Assembly (NCBI GenBank): GCA_025453925.1
Contig: JALOPK010000203.1
Span: 1-6,137 of the forward strand
DNA length: 6,137 nucleotides
DNA from: Candidatus Eiseniibacteriota bacterium
Lineage (GTDB): Bacteria; JAFGKV01
Direction: 5' to 3'
In this document: positions 1 through 6,137 of the stretch, in pieces
Layout: each line of letters starts with the position of its first letter
Numbering within the stretch: the stretch's first letter is position 1
Notes under the pieces: model-generated
Database searches by the model: none
What the model was told of the DNA's origin: nothing
Seen by the model: the letters and a program-made list of their open reading frames with translations, nothing else
Program-made: the position numbers and the translations under genes

Positions 1-2136
1 GTTGACGCCAACGGCCTGATCTGCGATGCCAAGAACCTCAACCCGGCTCCAGCGAGCACGGGCGTGGCCTGCACCGAGGTCGCTCTGAACCCGGCCGAAG
101 TGGCCGCCGCTCTGGACGACCCGACGATCTTCCCCACGCCGATTCCGGGAACCGAGGGCCCTTCCTGGATCGCCATCGGCACCGAGGGCGGCTTCCTGCC
201 TGCCCCTGTCGTGGTCCCGGCCCACCCCACCACCTGGGTCAACGACCCGACGGTGTTCAACGCCGGAAACGTCGACCAGCATTCTCTGCTGACCGCCCCG
301 GCCGAGCGGCACGATGTGATCGTCGACTTCTCACAGTTTGCCGGCCAGACCCTGATCCTCTACAACGACGCTCCAGCGGCCTTCCCGGCACGCGACCCGC
401 GCTACGACTACTACACCGGCAACGGGGACTACCGCGATACCGGCGGCGCCCCTTCGACGCTTCCCGGCTACGGGCCCAACACCCGCACCATCATGCAGAT
501 CAAAGTGGCAGGGGCTCCCGCTTCTCCATTTGACATCGGCAAGCTGCAAGCGGCATTCGCCCACAATGCTGCCGAGTCCGGCGTGTTCGAGAGCGGGCAG
601 CACCCGATCATCGTCGGGCAGGGCGAGTACAACTCGGCCTACGGCACCACGTTCCAGACCAACGGCCCCCGGAACGGGACCGTGCAAATCTTCGATACCT
701 CGTTGACCTTCGAGACCCTGTTATCCATCAAGAGTCCGGCTGATGACGCGCTCACCATCAACCTCAAGCCGAAGATGATCCAGGACGAGATGGGGGAGGC
801 GTTCGAGCTGGAATACGGGCGCATGAGCGGCTTCCTCGGCGTCGAGACGCCCAACGCCCAGGCGGGCCTGCAGAACATGATCCTGCACCCGTACACCTAC
901 CCGCCGGATGAGATCCTGGACGGCATCGAACTGCCGCCCGGCGTGGAAGTGAGTCCCATCGCTGCAGCGGACGACGGCACGCAGATCTGGAAAATCACCC
1001 ACAACGGGGTGGACACGCATCCCATCCACTGGCACCTCTATGACGTGCAACTGCTGAACCGGGTGGGCTGGGACGGCATCATCCGCAAGCCCCATCCGAC
1101 CGAACTGGGCTGGAAGGACACCGTCCGCGTCAGCCCGCTTGAGGACACCATCGTCGCCCTGCGGCCCATCATCCCTCAGCTGCCGCCTGAATGGGGCGGG
1201 CTGCCCAACAGCATCCGGCTGCTCGACCCGTCGATGCCCGAAGGCGAATACCTGATGGGCGCCAACACGACGCAGCGTGAGGCACTGGGCCTGCCGCTCC
1301 TCGCCTTCAACCCCGACGGCGAGCCGGTGGACATCGTCAACCACTACGTCAACTACGGCTGGGAGTACGTGTACCACTGCCACATCCTCAGTCACGAGGA
1401 GATGGACATGATGCACTCCCAGGCGGTCGGGGTGGCGCCACCAGCACCGACCTTCGTGAGTGCGGTCCGATCCGGAAGCGGGCGGACCCGGCAATACCTG
1501 GTGACCTGGATCGACAACTCGAAAAATGAGACCGCGTTCGTCGTCGAACGGCGCGTGGCCGGCTCGACCGGCGGGTGGACGATCATCGCGACCGTGCAGT
1601 CCTCGCAGCTTGGCGTGGTGCCCTACATCGACACCGGCGTCGGGCCGGGAACCGGGACGAGGACTTACATCGATCGCATCGGCAACACGAACACGCTCTA
1701 CGAGTACCGGGTGTATGCCATCAACGTGGTGGGCGACGTCTGGGATTACTCGGATCCAGCCTTCAACAACATCCCGCCCGGCGGCGGCTGGCCGACCTTG
1801 ACGCTCGCCTCGGGCGGAGGGGGCGGGGCTGTAACCCCACCGGTCGTGATAGCCCCTCCCAGCAACCTGGCGGGCAGCGCCGTGGTCAAGACCCAGAATT
1901 CAGCGACCGTCTCCCTCTCCTGGACGGACAACGCCAACAACGAAACGGGCTTCCTGGTCCAGCGCGCCTATGACGCCGGCTTCACCAGCGGCGTGGTGAA
2001 CACGACCCTCGGAGCCAATGCCACGGCACTCTCCCAGACAGTGGCGCGCCGCACGACCTTCTACTACAGGGTCCATGCCTTCAACGACACCACCCAGTCG
2101 GGCTGGTCGAACACCGTCATAGTGACCACGCCGTAA
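1..2136 (+). CDS. MofA/OmpB-like multicopper oxidase with two C-terminal fibronectin III domains (5' partial)
   Basis: The frame is open from base 1 and ends at TAA (2134-2136), so 711 C-terminal residues are visible; the start, any signal peptide and the first copper motifs lie outside the window. Residues are numbered from base 1. A cupredoxin stretch carries the typical APAERHDVIVDFS motif (about 99-111). The C-terminal cupredoxin has HPIHWH (H340, H343, H345) and HCHILSHEEMDMM with H459, C460, H461, H465 and M470. This matches the spacing of type 1, 2 and 3 copper ligands in CotA-type enzymes, with Met as axial ligand. The segment between them (NRVGWDG, ELGWKDTVRVSPLEDTIVALRP) looks like the MofA/OmpB group. 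Two fibronectin III modules follow (about 480-600 and 616-711), joined by a Gly-rich linker. Family knowledge: such proteins are exported; MofA is linked to Mn(II) oxidation and Geobacter OmpB to use of insoluble Fe(III). The substrate here is unknown. The copper ligands in view are intact, so it is probably active. The family is confident, the exact role is not. Confidence 0.9.
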   Translation, partial: VDANGLICDAKNLNPAPASTGVACTEVALNPAEVAAALDDPTIFPTPIPGTEGPSWIAIGTEGGFLPAPVVVPAHPTTWVNDPTVFNAGNVDQHSLLTAPAERHDVIVDFSQFAGQTLILYNDAPAAFPARDPRYDYYTGNGDYRDTGGAPSTLPGYGPNTRTIMQIKVAGAPASPFDIGKLQAAFAHNAAESGVFESGQHPIIVGQGEYNSAYGTTFQTNGPRNGTVQIFDTSLTFETLLSIKSPADDALTINLKPKMIQDEMGEAFELEYGRMSGFLGVETPNAQAGLQNMILHPYTYPPDEILDGIELPPGVEVSPIAAADDGTQIWKITHNGVDTHPIHWHLYDVQLLNRVGWDGIIRKPHPTELGWKDTVRVSPLEDTIVALRPIIPQLPPEWGGLPNSIRLLDPSMPEGEYLMGANTTQREALGLPLLAFNPDGEPVDIVNHYVNYGWEYVYHCHILSHEEMDMMHSQAVGVAPPAPTFVSAVRSGSGRTRQYLVTWIDNSKNETAFVVERRVAGSTGGWTIIATVQSSQLGVVPYIDTGVGPGTGTRTYIDRIGNTNTLYEYRVYAINVVGDVWDYSDPAFNNIPPGGGWPTLTLASGGGGGAVTPPVVIAPPSNLAGSAVVKTQNSATVSLSWTDNANNETGFLVQRAYDAGFTSGVVNTTLGANATALSQTVARRTTFYYRVHAFNDTTQSGWSNTVIVTTP
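1438..2133 (+). repeat. Two fibronectin type III modules at the C-terminus of the oxidase
   Basis: Two related modules follow the copper domain. Each contains a W-x-D-N-x-x-N-E-T-x-F-x-V-x-R motif (bases 1507-1551 and 1921-1965; 9 of 15 residues identical) and a later tyrosine-rich YxYRVxAxN-like strand (EYRVYAIN, YYRVHAFN). They are separated by a Gly/Pro-rich linker around 1804-1860. Codons differ at many shared residues, so this is not a recent DNA duplication. The motif is common among bacterial fibronectin III domains, so the likeness may simply be family conservation. Such modules usually serve as spacers or for binding to surfaces or polymers. Confidence 0.8.
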
Positions 2137-2285
2137 TCTCTGACTTCAACCAACGACCACGGGGGAGGAGGGGCTGCCCCCCTCCCCCGATCTCCCCGAT
2201 TCAAAACCCCGTGCGGAACCCCATATCCCGTCTCCCGGGGTATTCCAGGCAAAGAAGTGAGGTTTCGTGCAGTTTCGGCTGTCGG
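2137..2285. other. Convergent intergenic region
   Basis: These 149 bases separate the stops of the multicopper oxidase gene and the hdrA-like gene, which face each other. Apart from the GC hairpin at 2161-2188, nothing coding or regulatory is recognisable. No promoter is expected because both neighbours end here. Confidence 0.7.
2161..2188. terminator. GC-rich hairpin, possible bidirectional terminator
   Basis: An 8-bp perfect outer stem (GGGGGAGG at 2161-2168 with CCTCCCCC at 2181-2188) continues, after one bulged A (2169), into a 4-bp inner stem (GGGG 2170-2173 with CCCC 2177-2180) closed by a CTG loop. It lies 24 bases after the oxidase stop and about 97 bases after the hdrA stop, where a shared terminator between converging genes is expected. 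Neither side has a proper T-tract, so it may act as a weak or factor-assisted terminator, or as a 3'-end stabiliser. Confidence 0.5.
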
Positions 2286-5200
2286 TCACGAAGTCGCGGC
2301 ATCCCTGGGAGCATGAGCCGCAGCGCCGGCATGAGCGCCCAGCTGGGCGTCGGTGTAGTGCTTCATGGAGATGGCTTTGGCGGGGCATTCGGCGACGCAT
2401 ATTCCGCAGCCCTGGCAGCCCCGTGGATCGATGACCGAAATGCCGTGTTCGTCCATGCGGGGCACATGATAGGGGCAGACGTGGACACAGGTGAGGCAGG
2501 CGCTGCAGCGGTCCCGGATGACAGCCGCCACGGTGCCGCTCACCCGGATTTCGCTCTGCACCAGCAGCCCCGCCGCACGGCCGGCGGCTCCCCGGGCCTG
2601 AGCCAGGCTTTCCTCGATGAACCGCGGGCTGTGAGCCAGACCGCACAGAAAGACTCCCTGGGTATGGGCATCGAGGGGGCTCAGCTTGGGATGGGACTCC
2701 ATGAAGAAGCCCTCCTGCCCCGTCGACAGCTTGAGCATGGAAGCTACCGGTTCAGCGCCGGGATGAGGACGAATGCCGCTGCTCAGGACCAGAGCGTCCG
2801 GGCTGATGCGAAGATCCATGCGGCTCGACGGGTCGAAAATGGAGACCTGAATCCTGCCGTTTTCGATCTGGACGTCCGGGGGAGCGTCCGGTTCGAAACG
2901 GACAAACACGGCGCCCAGGTCCCGAGCCTCACGATAATACTCTTCCTTAAACCCGAAGGTCCGGATGTCCCGATACAGGACATATACCGTGGCGTCCGGC
3001 TTCTTTTCAAGGAGCCGCAGGGCATTTTTGACCGCAGCCGAGCAGCACACCCGACTGCACATGGGGAATTCGTCCGAACGCGAGCCGACGCACTGAATCA
3101 TGACGGTGACATCGGGAAGCGAAAGTGAGCCGCCAAAGAAGCGCTCTTCGAATTCCAGCTGGGTCATGATCCCCGGATGATTCCCGTAAAGGTACTCCGT
3201 CGGCTCGTAGGGACGCCCACCCGTCGCGACGATGACGGCGCCGGCATCGACGGGAACAATGCGGCCGTTCTGAGCGATCCGCCCCTTGAAATCGCCCACC
3301 CCGCCTTCCAGTTGCCGGACCTCGGAGCCCAGAAAACATGTGATGTTTCGGTGGCTCCTGACGCGGAGCACCGTCTGCTCCACCAGTTTGCGGGGAGAGC
3401 CGCTCCCCGGGTTGTGGACGATCCGCCGTGCCACCCCCCCGAGCTGCAACTCCTTCTCGACCAGGGTCACGGGGATGTCCCGATCGGCCAGGGCGAGCGC
3501 GGCCGTCATGCCCGCAAGCCCCCCGCCGATGACGAGGGCCTTCTGAACCACCTGGACGGCCACGTCCTCCACGGGCTCGAGAAGCGCCGCGCGTGCGACG
3601 GCGGCTTCCACCAGGGCTTTGGCCTTCCGGGTCGCAGCCTCCGGTTCCCCGCCGTGCACCCATGAGCACTGGTCGCGGATGTTGGCCATTTCGAACAGGT
3701 AGGGATTGAGGCCTTTCTGCCTGAGGGTTTCACGAAAGAGGGGCTCGTGGGTGCGCGGGGAGCAGGCCGCCACCACCACCCGGTTGAGACCGTGGGCTTC
3801 GATGAGCTCCTTCATGCGCTCCTGAGTCTGGGTCGAGCACGAGAACTGAAAATCCTCCGCAACCACCACATGGGGCAATGCGGCCGCATGATCACGCACG
3901 GCAGCCACATCGACGACACCGGCAATGTTCCGTCCGCAGTGGCAGACGAAGACCCCCACCCGAGGCGTTTCCTCCACTTTGAAACCATCGGCTGCCAGGG
4001 CCTCCAACAGTTCCCTCGAGGTCTCAGACGCCAGATCCGTCTCCTCTGCGGCGCCGTCAGGCAGAGCCCCACCCGCCTGCACAGGCTCTGCGCCCCAGCC
4101 CACAGCATCACCGGCCGTCATTCGAAGGCAGGCTGCGGCACTGGCCGCGGCAGCACTCGCCCCCGTCACCGACTCGGGAATGTCCTTGGGACCGTCCAAG
4201 ACCCCGGCCACAAAGACTCCCTCCCGGGAAGTCAGGGTCGGCTGCTCGAGATCCGGCTCGATGAACCCGTACCGGTTCAGCTCGAGCCCGAGTTTCGACA
4301 ACAGCGGCGCCATGGCATCCGACGGCTTCATCCCGGCGGAAAGCACCACCAGGTCAAATTCCTCTTCCCGGTGCCCCATGGTGTGATGATCGTAACAGGC
4401 AATCACCAGGTTGCGGTTTTCGGGGTTTTCCACAATCTGCGACAGCATGCTCCGAACGAAGCGGACGTGCTGAATGTCGCGGGCGCGGTTCACATATCGG
4501 TCAAAATCCTTCCCCTGGGCGCGAATGTCCATGTAGTAGATGGTGGCTTCACTCCGGGCATCGTGCTCGCGCACCAGCATGGCCTGTTTCACAGCCGCCA
4601 TGCAGCAGACCGAGGAACAGAAGTTGCGGTTCCTTGCGCTGTCCCGCGAAGCGACACACTGAATCCACGCGATGCGACGCGGAATCTCCCCGTCCGAAGG
4701 CCGGCGGGGATGTCCGGCAAAAGGCCCGGCAGCCGACAGCATGCGCTCAAAATCCAGGCTGGTCACCACGTTGGGGTATCGGCCGAGGCCGTACTCTCCC
4801 GCCTGGGGCACCAGCGCCAGCTCGTACCCACCGGCCAGGATCACGGCGCCCACCGCGAGGTCCAGCTCTTCTCCCGGATCCTCGAACCGGATGGCGCCGG
4901 TGGGGCAGATCTTTTCGCAGAGCCTGCACCGCCCCTTCTGGAAGTAGATGCACGAAGCCGTGTCGATGACCGGCACCATGGGGATGGCCTGGGAATGGAC
5001 CAGGTAGACCGCCTTTCGCTTGTCCAGGGCGGCGTTGTATGGATTGGGAACGCTCTTGGGGCATCGGTCCGCGCATTGCCGGCAGCCGATGCAGAGCTTC
5101 TCGTCCACATGCCTCGGGTGGCGGCGTATGCGAGCCCTGAACCGCCCCGGCTCCCCGTCGAGATCCACGAGCTCGGACAGGGTCATGATGTGGATGTTGG

Positions 5201-5426
5201 GATGGCGTGCGCAGGCCACCATCCGGGGTGCGATCATGCAGGTCGAGCAGTCGTTGGTCGGAAAGGTCTTGTCCAGTCGTCCCATGTTGCCGCCAATGGA
5301 CTCGGAACGCTCCAGCAGATGCACGGTGATCCCCATGGCGGCAAGGTCGAGGGCTGCCTGCATTCCGGCGATGCCCCCTCCCGCCACCAGGACGGTCTCA
5401 CGGGTTGGAGTGCTCTTGTCAGGCAT
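2286..5426 (-). CDS. hdrA: Tandem HdrA-like iron-sulfur flavoprotein (two FAD modules)
   Basis: This 1046-residue protein is the FAD/Fe-S core subunit of a heterodisulfide-reductase-like complex; a canonical HdrA has about 650 residues. ATG at 5426 is preferred because GAGGGAG lies 6 bases upstream; a GTG at 5441 would add five residues but overlaps that site. Module 1 (about 11-435) has an FAD fold (GGGIAG at 16), FPTNDCSTC (C60, C63), an inserted two-cluster ferredoxin (C112, C115, C118, C122; C159, C167, C170, C174), and IQCVASRD plus CSSVCC (C257, C270, C274, C275). An Ala/Gly-rich linker spans about 436-487. Module 2 starts with the domain normally at the HdrA N-terminus (about 488-620: CHCGRN C495/C497, C530, C555 in ACSPRTHEPLF, C587). 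A second FAD fold follows (GGGLAG at 634), with IQCVGSR and CSRVCC (C779, C790, C794, C795) but no inserted ferredoxin. A two-cluster ferredoxin ends the protein (C974, C977, C980, C984; C1004, C1007, C1010, C1014). No signal peptide or membrane segment is seen, so it is cytoplasmic. Possible relatives are the long HdrA forms of deltaproteobacteria and BamE-like proteins; its electron donor and acceptor are unknown. Confidence 0.93.
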   Translation of the reverse strand: MPDKSTPTRETVLVAGGGIAGMQAALDLAAMGITVHLLERSESIGGNMGRLDKTFPTNDCSTCMIAPRMVACARHPNIHIMTLSELVDLDGEPGRFRARIRRHPRHVDEKLCIGCRQCADRCPKSVPNPYNAALDKRKAVYLVHSQAIPMVPVIDTASCIYFQKGRCRLCEKICPTGAIRFEDPGEELDLAVGAVILAGGYELALVPQAGEYGLGRYPNVVTSLDFERMLSAAGPFAGHPRRPSDGEIPRRIAWIQCVASRDSARNRNFCSSVCCMAAVKQAMLVREHDARSEATIYYMDIRAQGKDFDRYVNRARDIQHVRFVRSMLSQIVENPENRNLVIACYDHHTMGHREEEFDLVVLSAGMKPSDAMAPLLSKLGLELNRYGFIEPDLEQPTLTSREGVFVAGVLDGPKDIPESVTGASAAAASAAACLRMTAGDAVGWGAEPVQAGGALPDGAAEETDLASETSRELLEALAADGFKVEETPRVGVFVCHCGRNIAGVVDVAAVRDHAAALPHVVVAEDFQFSCSTQTQERMKELIEAHGLNRVVVAACSPRTHEPLFRETLRQKGLNPYLFEMANIRDQCSWVHGGEPEAATRKAKALVEAAVARAALLEPVEDVAVQVVQKALVIGGGLAGMTAALALADRDIPVTLVEKELQLGGVARRIVHNPGSGSPRKLVEQTVLRVRSHRNITCFLGSEVRQLEGGVGDFKGRIAQNGRIVPVDAGAVIVATGGRPYEPTEYLYGNHPGIMTQLEFEERFFGGSLSLPDVTVMIQCVGSRSDEFPMCSRVCCSAAVKNALRLLEKKPDATVYVLYRDIRTFGFKEEYYREARDLGAVFVRFEPDAPPDVQIENGRIQVSIFDPSSRMDLRISPDALVLSSGIRPHPGAEPVASMLKLSTGQEGFFMESHPKLSPLDAHTQGVFLCGLAHSPRFIEESLAQARGAAGRAAGLLVQSEIRVSGTVAAVIRDRCSACLTCVHVCPYHVPRMDEHGISVIDPRGCQGCGICVAECPAKAISMKHYTDAQLGAHAGAAAHAPRDAATS

Positions 5427-6137
5427 GATCCACTCCCTCACCGGAATCGGCTCGGTCGGTCGAAGTGGCCGGGTGCAGACTGCTCAGCCCGTCCAGCAGC
5501 GGGGCAGGATCCACCAGATGGCTCTTGAGACCTTTTCGAACGGACGCCAGCCCGAAAGCGACGGCCAGGAGCTCCGTGTAATAGAGGATGGGGATTGCGG
5601 GCGACCCGCCGGGAATCGACGATCGCCTGGAGAGCTCCGCACCCAGCAGGTCCAGATTGCCCTGACAGAGCGGACAGCACACCACGACGGCCTGGGCCCC
5701 GCTCATGCGCGCCCCTCGCAGAAGGCGTTCCACCAGCGCCAGTCCAATGTCCCGCCTGGGGATCCCGACGCTGGCCCCGCAACAGGTGGCTTTGAAGGAC
5801 CAGTCGATGGACGTGGCCCCGACAGCGCTCACGAGGCGATCCAGGTGCTGCGGATTCTCGTAGTCCTCGTAACCGGTGATCCTGGGCGAGCGAACCACCT
5901 GACAGCCGTAGTAGCAGACCACCCGGAGACCGGAAAGGTCTACAGAAACCCTTTCCGCAACGCGGACCAGCCAGGTTTCCGACGCCAGCAGTCTCGCCAG
6001 GTCCAGGACCTCGAGTTCGGGGGCGATGGACCAGGGAACGTCCACCTGCTTTTCCTCGAGCACGAGACGTGAAGTTCTCAGCCGTTTGAAGCACATGGGG
6101 CACGCCACCACCAGATCGCGACCCAGAGCCTCGGCCC
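5419..6137 (-). CDS. hdrB: HdrB-like CCG-domain subunit (5' partial)
   Basis: The reading frame is open to the window edge, so only the last 238 residues are visible. The GTG at 6111 is internal and not a real start, because the codons before it (AEALGRDLVVACPMC) continue the conserved domain. The CPMC motif (C12, C15 of the visible part) closes the first CCG domain. The second CCG domain is complete: YYGC (C78), CCGAS (C118, C119) and CPLCQGNLD (C154, C157). In HdrB these CCG domains bind the non-cubane [4Fe-4S] clusters that carry out disulfide-type reduction in the cytoplasm. Additional cysteines sit at C74 and C153. The last 40 or so residues are poorly conserved-looking and rich in Ser, Ala and Asp. 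The TGA stop overlaps the hdrA start by 8 bases, which indicates an operon with translational coupling. An HdrC partner is not in the window and could lie upstream. Related CCG subunits (BamD, glycolate or lactate oxidase Fe-S subunits) are possible, but the HdrA neighbour favours HdrB. Confidence 0.9.
   Translation of the reverse strand, partial: AEALGRDLVVACPMCFKRLRTSRLVLEEKQVDVPWSIAPELEVLDLARLLASETWLVRVAERVSVDLSGLRVVCYYGCQVVRSPRITGYEDYENPQHLDRLVSAVGATSIDWSFKATCCGASVGIPRRDIGLALVERLLRGARMSGAQAVVVCCPLCQGNLDLLGAELSRRSSIPGGSPAIPILYYTELLAVAFGLASVRKGLKSHLVDPAPLLDGLSSLHPATSTDRADSGEGVDHA
5433..5439 (-). promoter_or_regulatory. Ribosome binding site of the hdrA-like gene
   Basis: GAGGGAG on the minus strand ends 6 bases before the ATG at 5426 and lies inside the 3' end of the hdrB coding sequence. 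It decides the start: the alternative GTG at 5441-5439 shares a base with this site and so cannot use it. Its position within hdrB, together with the 8-base gene overlap, suggests coupled translation of the two subunits. Confidence 0.7.

Noticed and set aside
64-66. GTG at 64 as the start of the multicopper oxidase
   Set aside because: The frame is open to base 1 without a stop, no ribosome binding site precedes it, and the family has a whole cupredoxin domain upstream of this point.
721-1494. Minus-strand open frame of 257 codons inside the multicopper oxidase gene
   Set aside because: It is opposite the copper-binding domain, with Val/His/Asp-rich composition typical of antisense frames and no motif.
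2064-2288. Possible selenocysteine readthrough of the hdrA TGA stop, since the frame stays open for about 74 codons
   Set aside because: The protein already ends after a complete C-terminal ferredoxin and a low-complexity Ala-rich tail. The extension crosses the GC hairpin, encodes Pro/Gly/Arg-rich sequence and overlaps the oxidase gene, and no cysteine motif lies around the TGA.
2211-3128. Plus-strand open frame of 305 codons near the hdrA 3' end
   Set aside because: It lies antisense to the conserved C-terminal ferredoxin and second FAD module and shows no domain motifs of its own.
5439-5441. GTG at 5441 as the start of the hdrA-like gene
   Set aside because: The ribosome binding site GAGGGAG overlaps this codon and is placed correctly for the ATG at 5426; the five extra residues show no conservation pattern.
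3747-5528. Long open frame on the plus strand (593 codons) opposite the hdrA-like gene
   Set aside because: The translation is low in recognisable motifs and rich in His, Arg and Gly, as expected for the antisense of a GC-rich gene. The minus strand here carries unmistakable HdrA motifs throughout.
5020-6072. Plus-strand open frame of 350 codons spanning the hdrB/hdrA junction
   Set aside because: It is the antisense shadow of two genes with strong Cys motifs, and no conserved protein pattern is visible in it.

Overview
The window is GC-rich bacterial DNA with two converging transcription units. On the left, reading rightward, is the 3' part of a secreted multicopper oxidase gene. On the right, reading leftward, is the 3' end of a heterodisulfide-reductase operon: the end of an hdrB-like gene followed by a complete, unusually large hdrA-like gene. 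Both outer genes run off the window, so the oxidase lacks its N-terminus and HdrB lacks its first third or so. There is no RNA gene, mobile element or CRISPR array.

Organism (inference): soluble HdrA/HdrB modules point to anaerobic electron-confurcating or electron-bifurcating metabolism. The oxidase resembles the MofA/OmpB group, known from Leptothrix (MofA) and from the Fe(III) reducer Geobacter (OmpB, which also carries fibronectin type III sequence). Together with the high GC content, this fits a deltaproteobacterial (Desulfobacterota-type) sulfate reducer, metal reducer or syntroph. The sequence alone does not fix the lineage.

Layout: 1-2136 (+) is the multicopper oxidase C-terminal half, with a second cupredoxin region, a third cupredoxin region holding the type 1 and trinuclear copper ligands, and two fibronectin type III modules. 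2137-2285 is a convergent intergenic gap with one strong GC hairpin. 2286-5426 (-) is the HdrA-like protein of 1046 residues. 5419-6137 (-) is the HdrB-like protein, whose stop overlaps the hdrA start by 8 bases.

How they work together: HdrB (CCG-domain, probably non-cubane Fe-S) and HdrA (FAD plus Fe-S) should form one cytoplasmic complex passing electrons between a low-potential carrier and a disulfide-like or other acceptor. The HdrA is the most interesting object here. It carries two FAD modules, and one canonical HdrA's set of Fe-S domains is split between them: the inserted ferredoxin is in module 1, while the CHCG domain and the C-terminal ferredoxin are in module 2. It may therefore be a covalent, asymmetric version of an HdrA dimer. 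The oxidase acts outside the cytoplasm and shares no visible regulation with the hdr genes.
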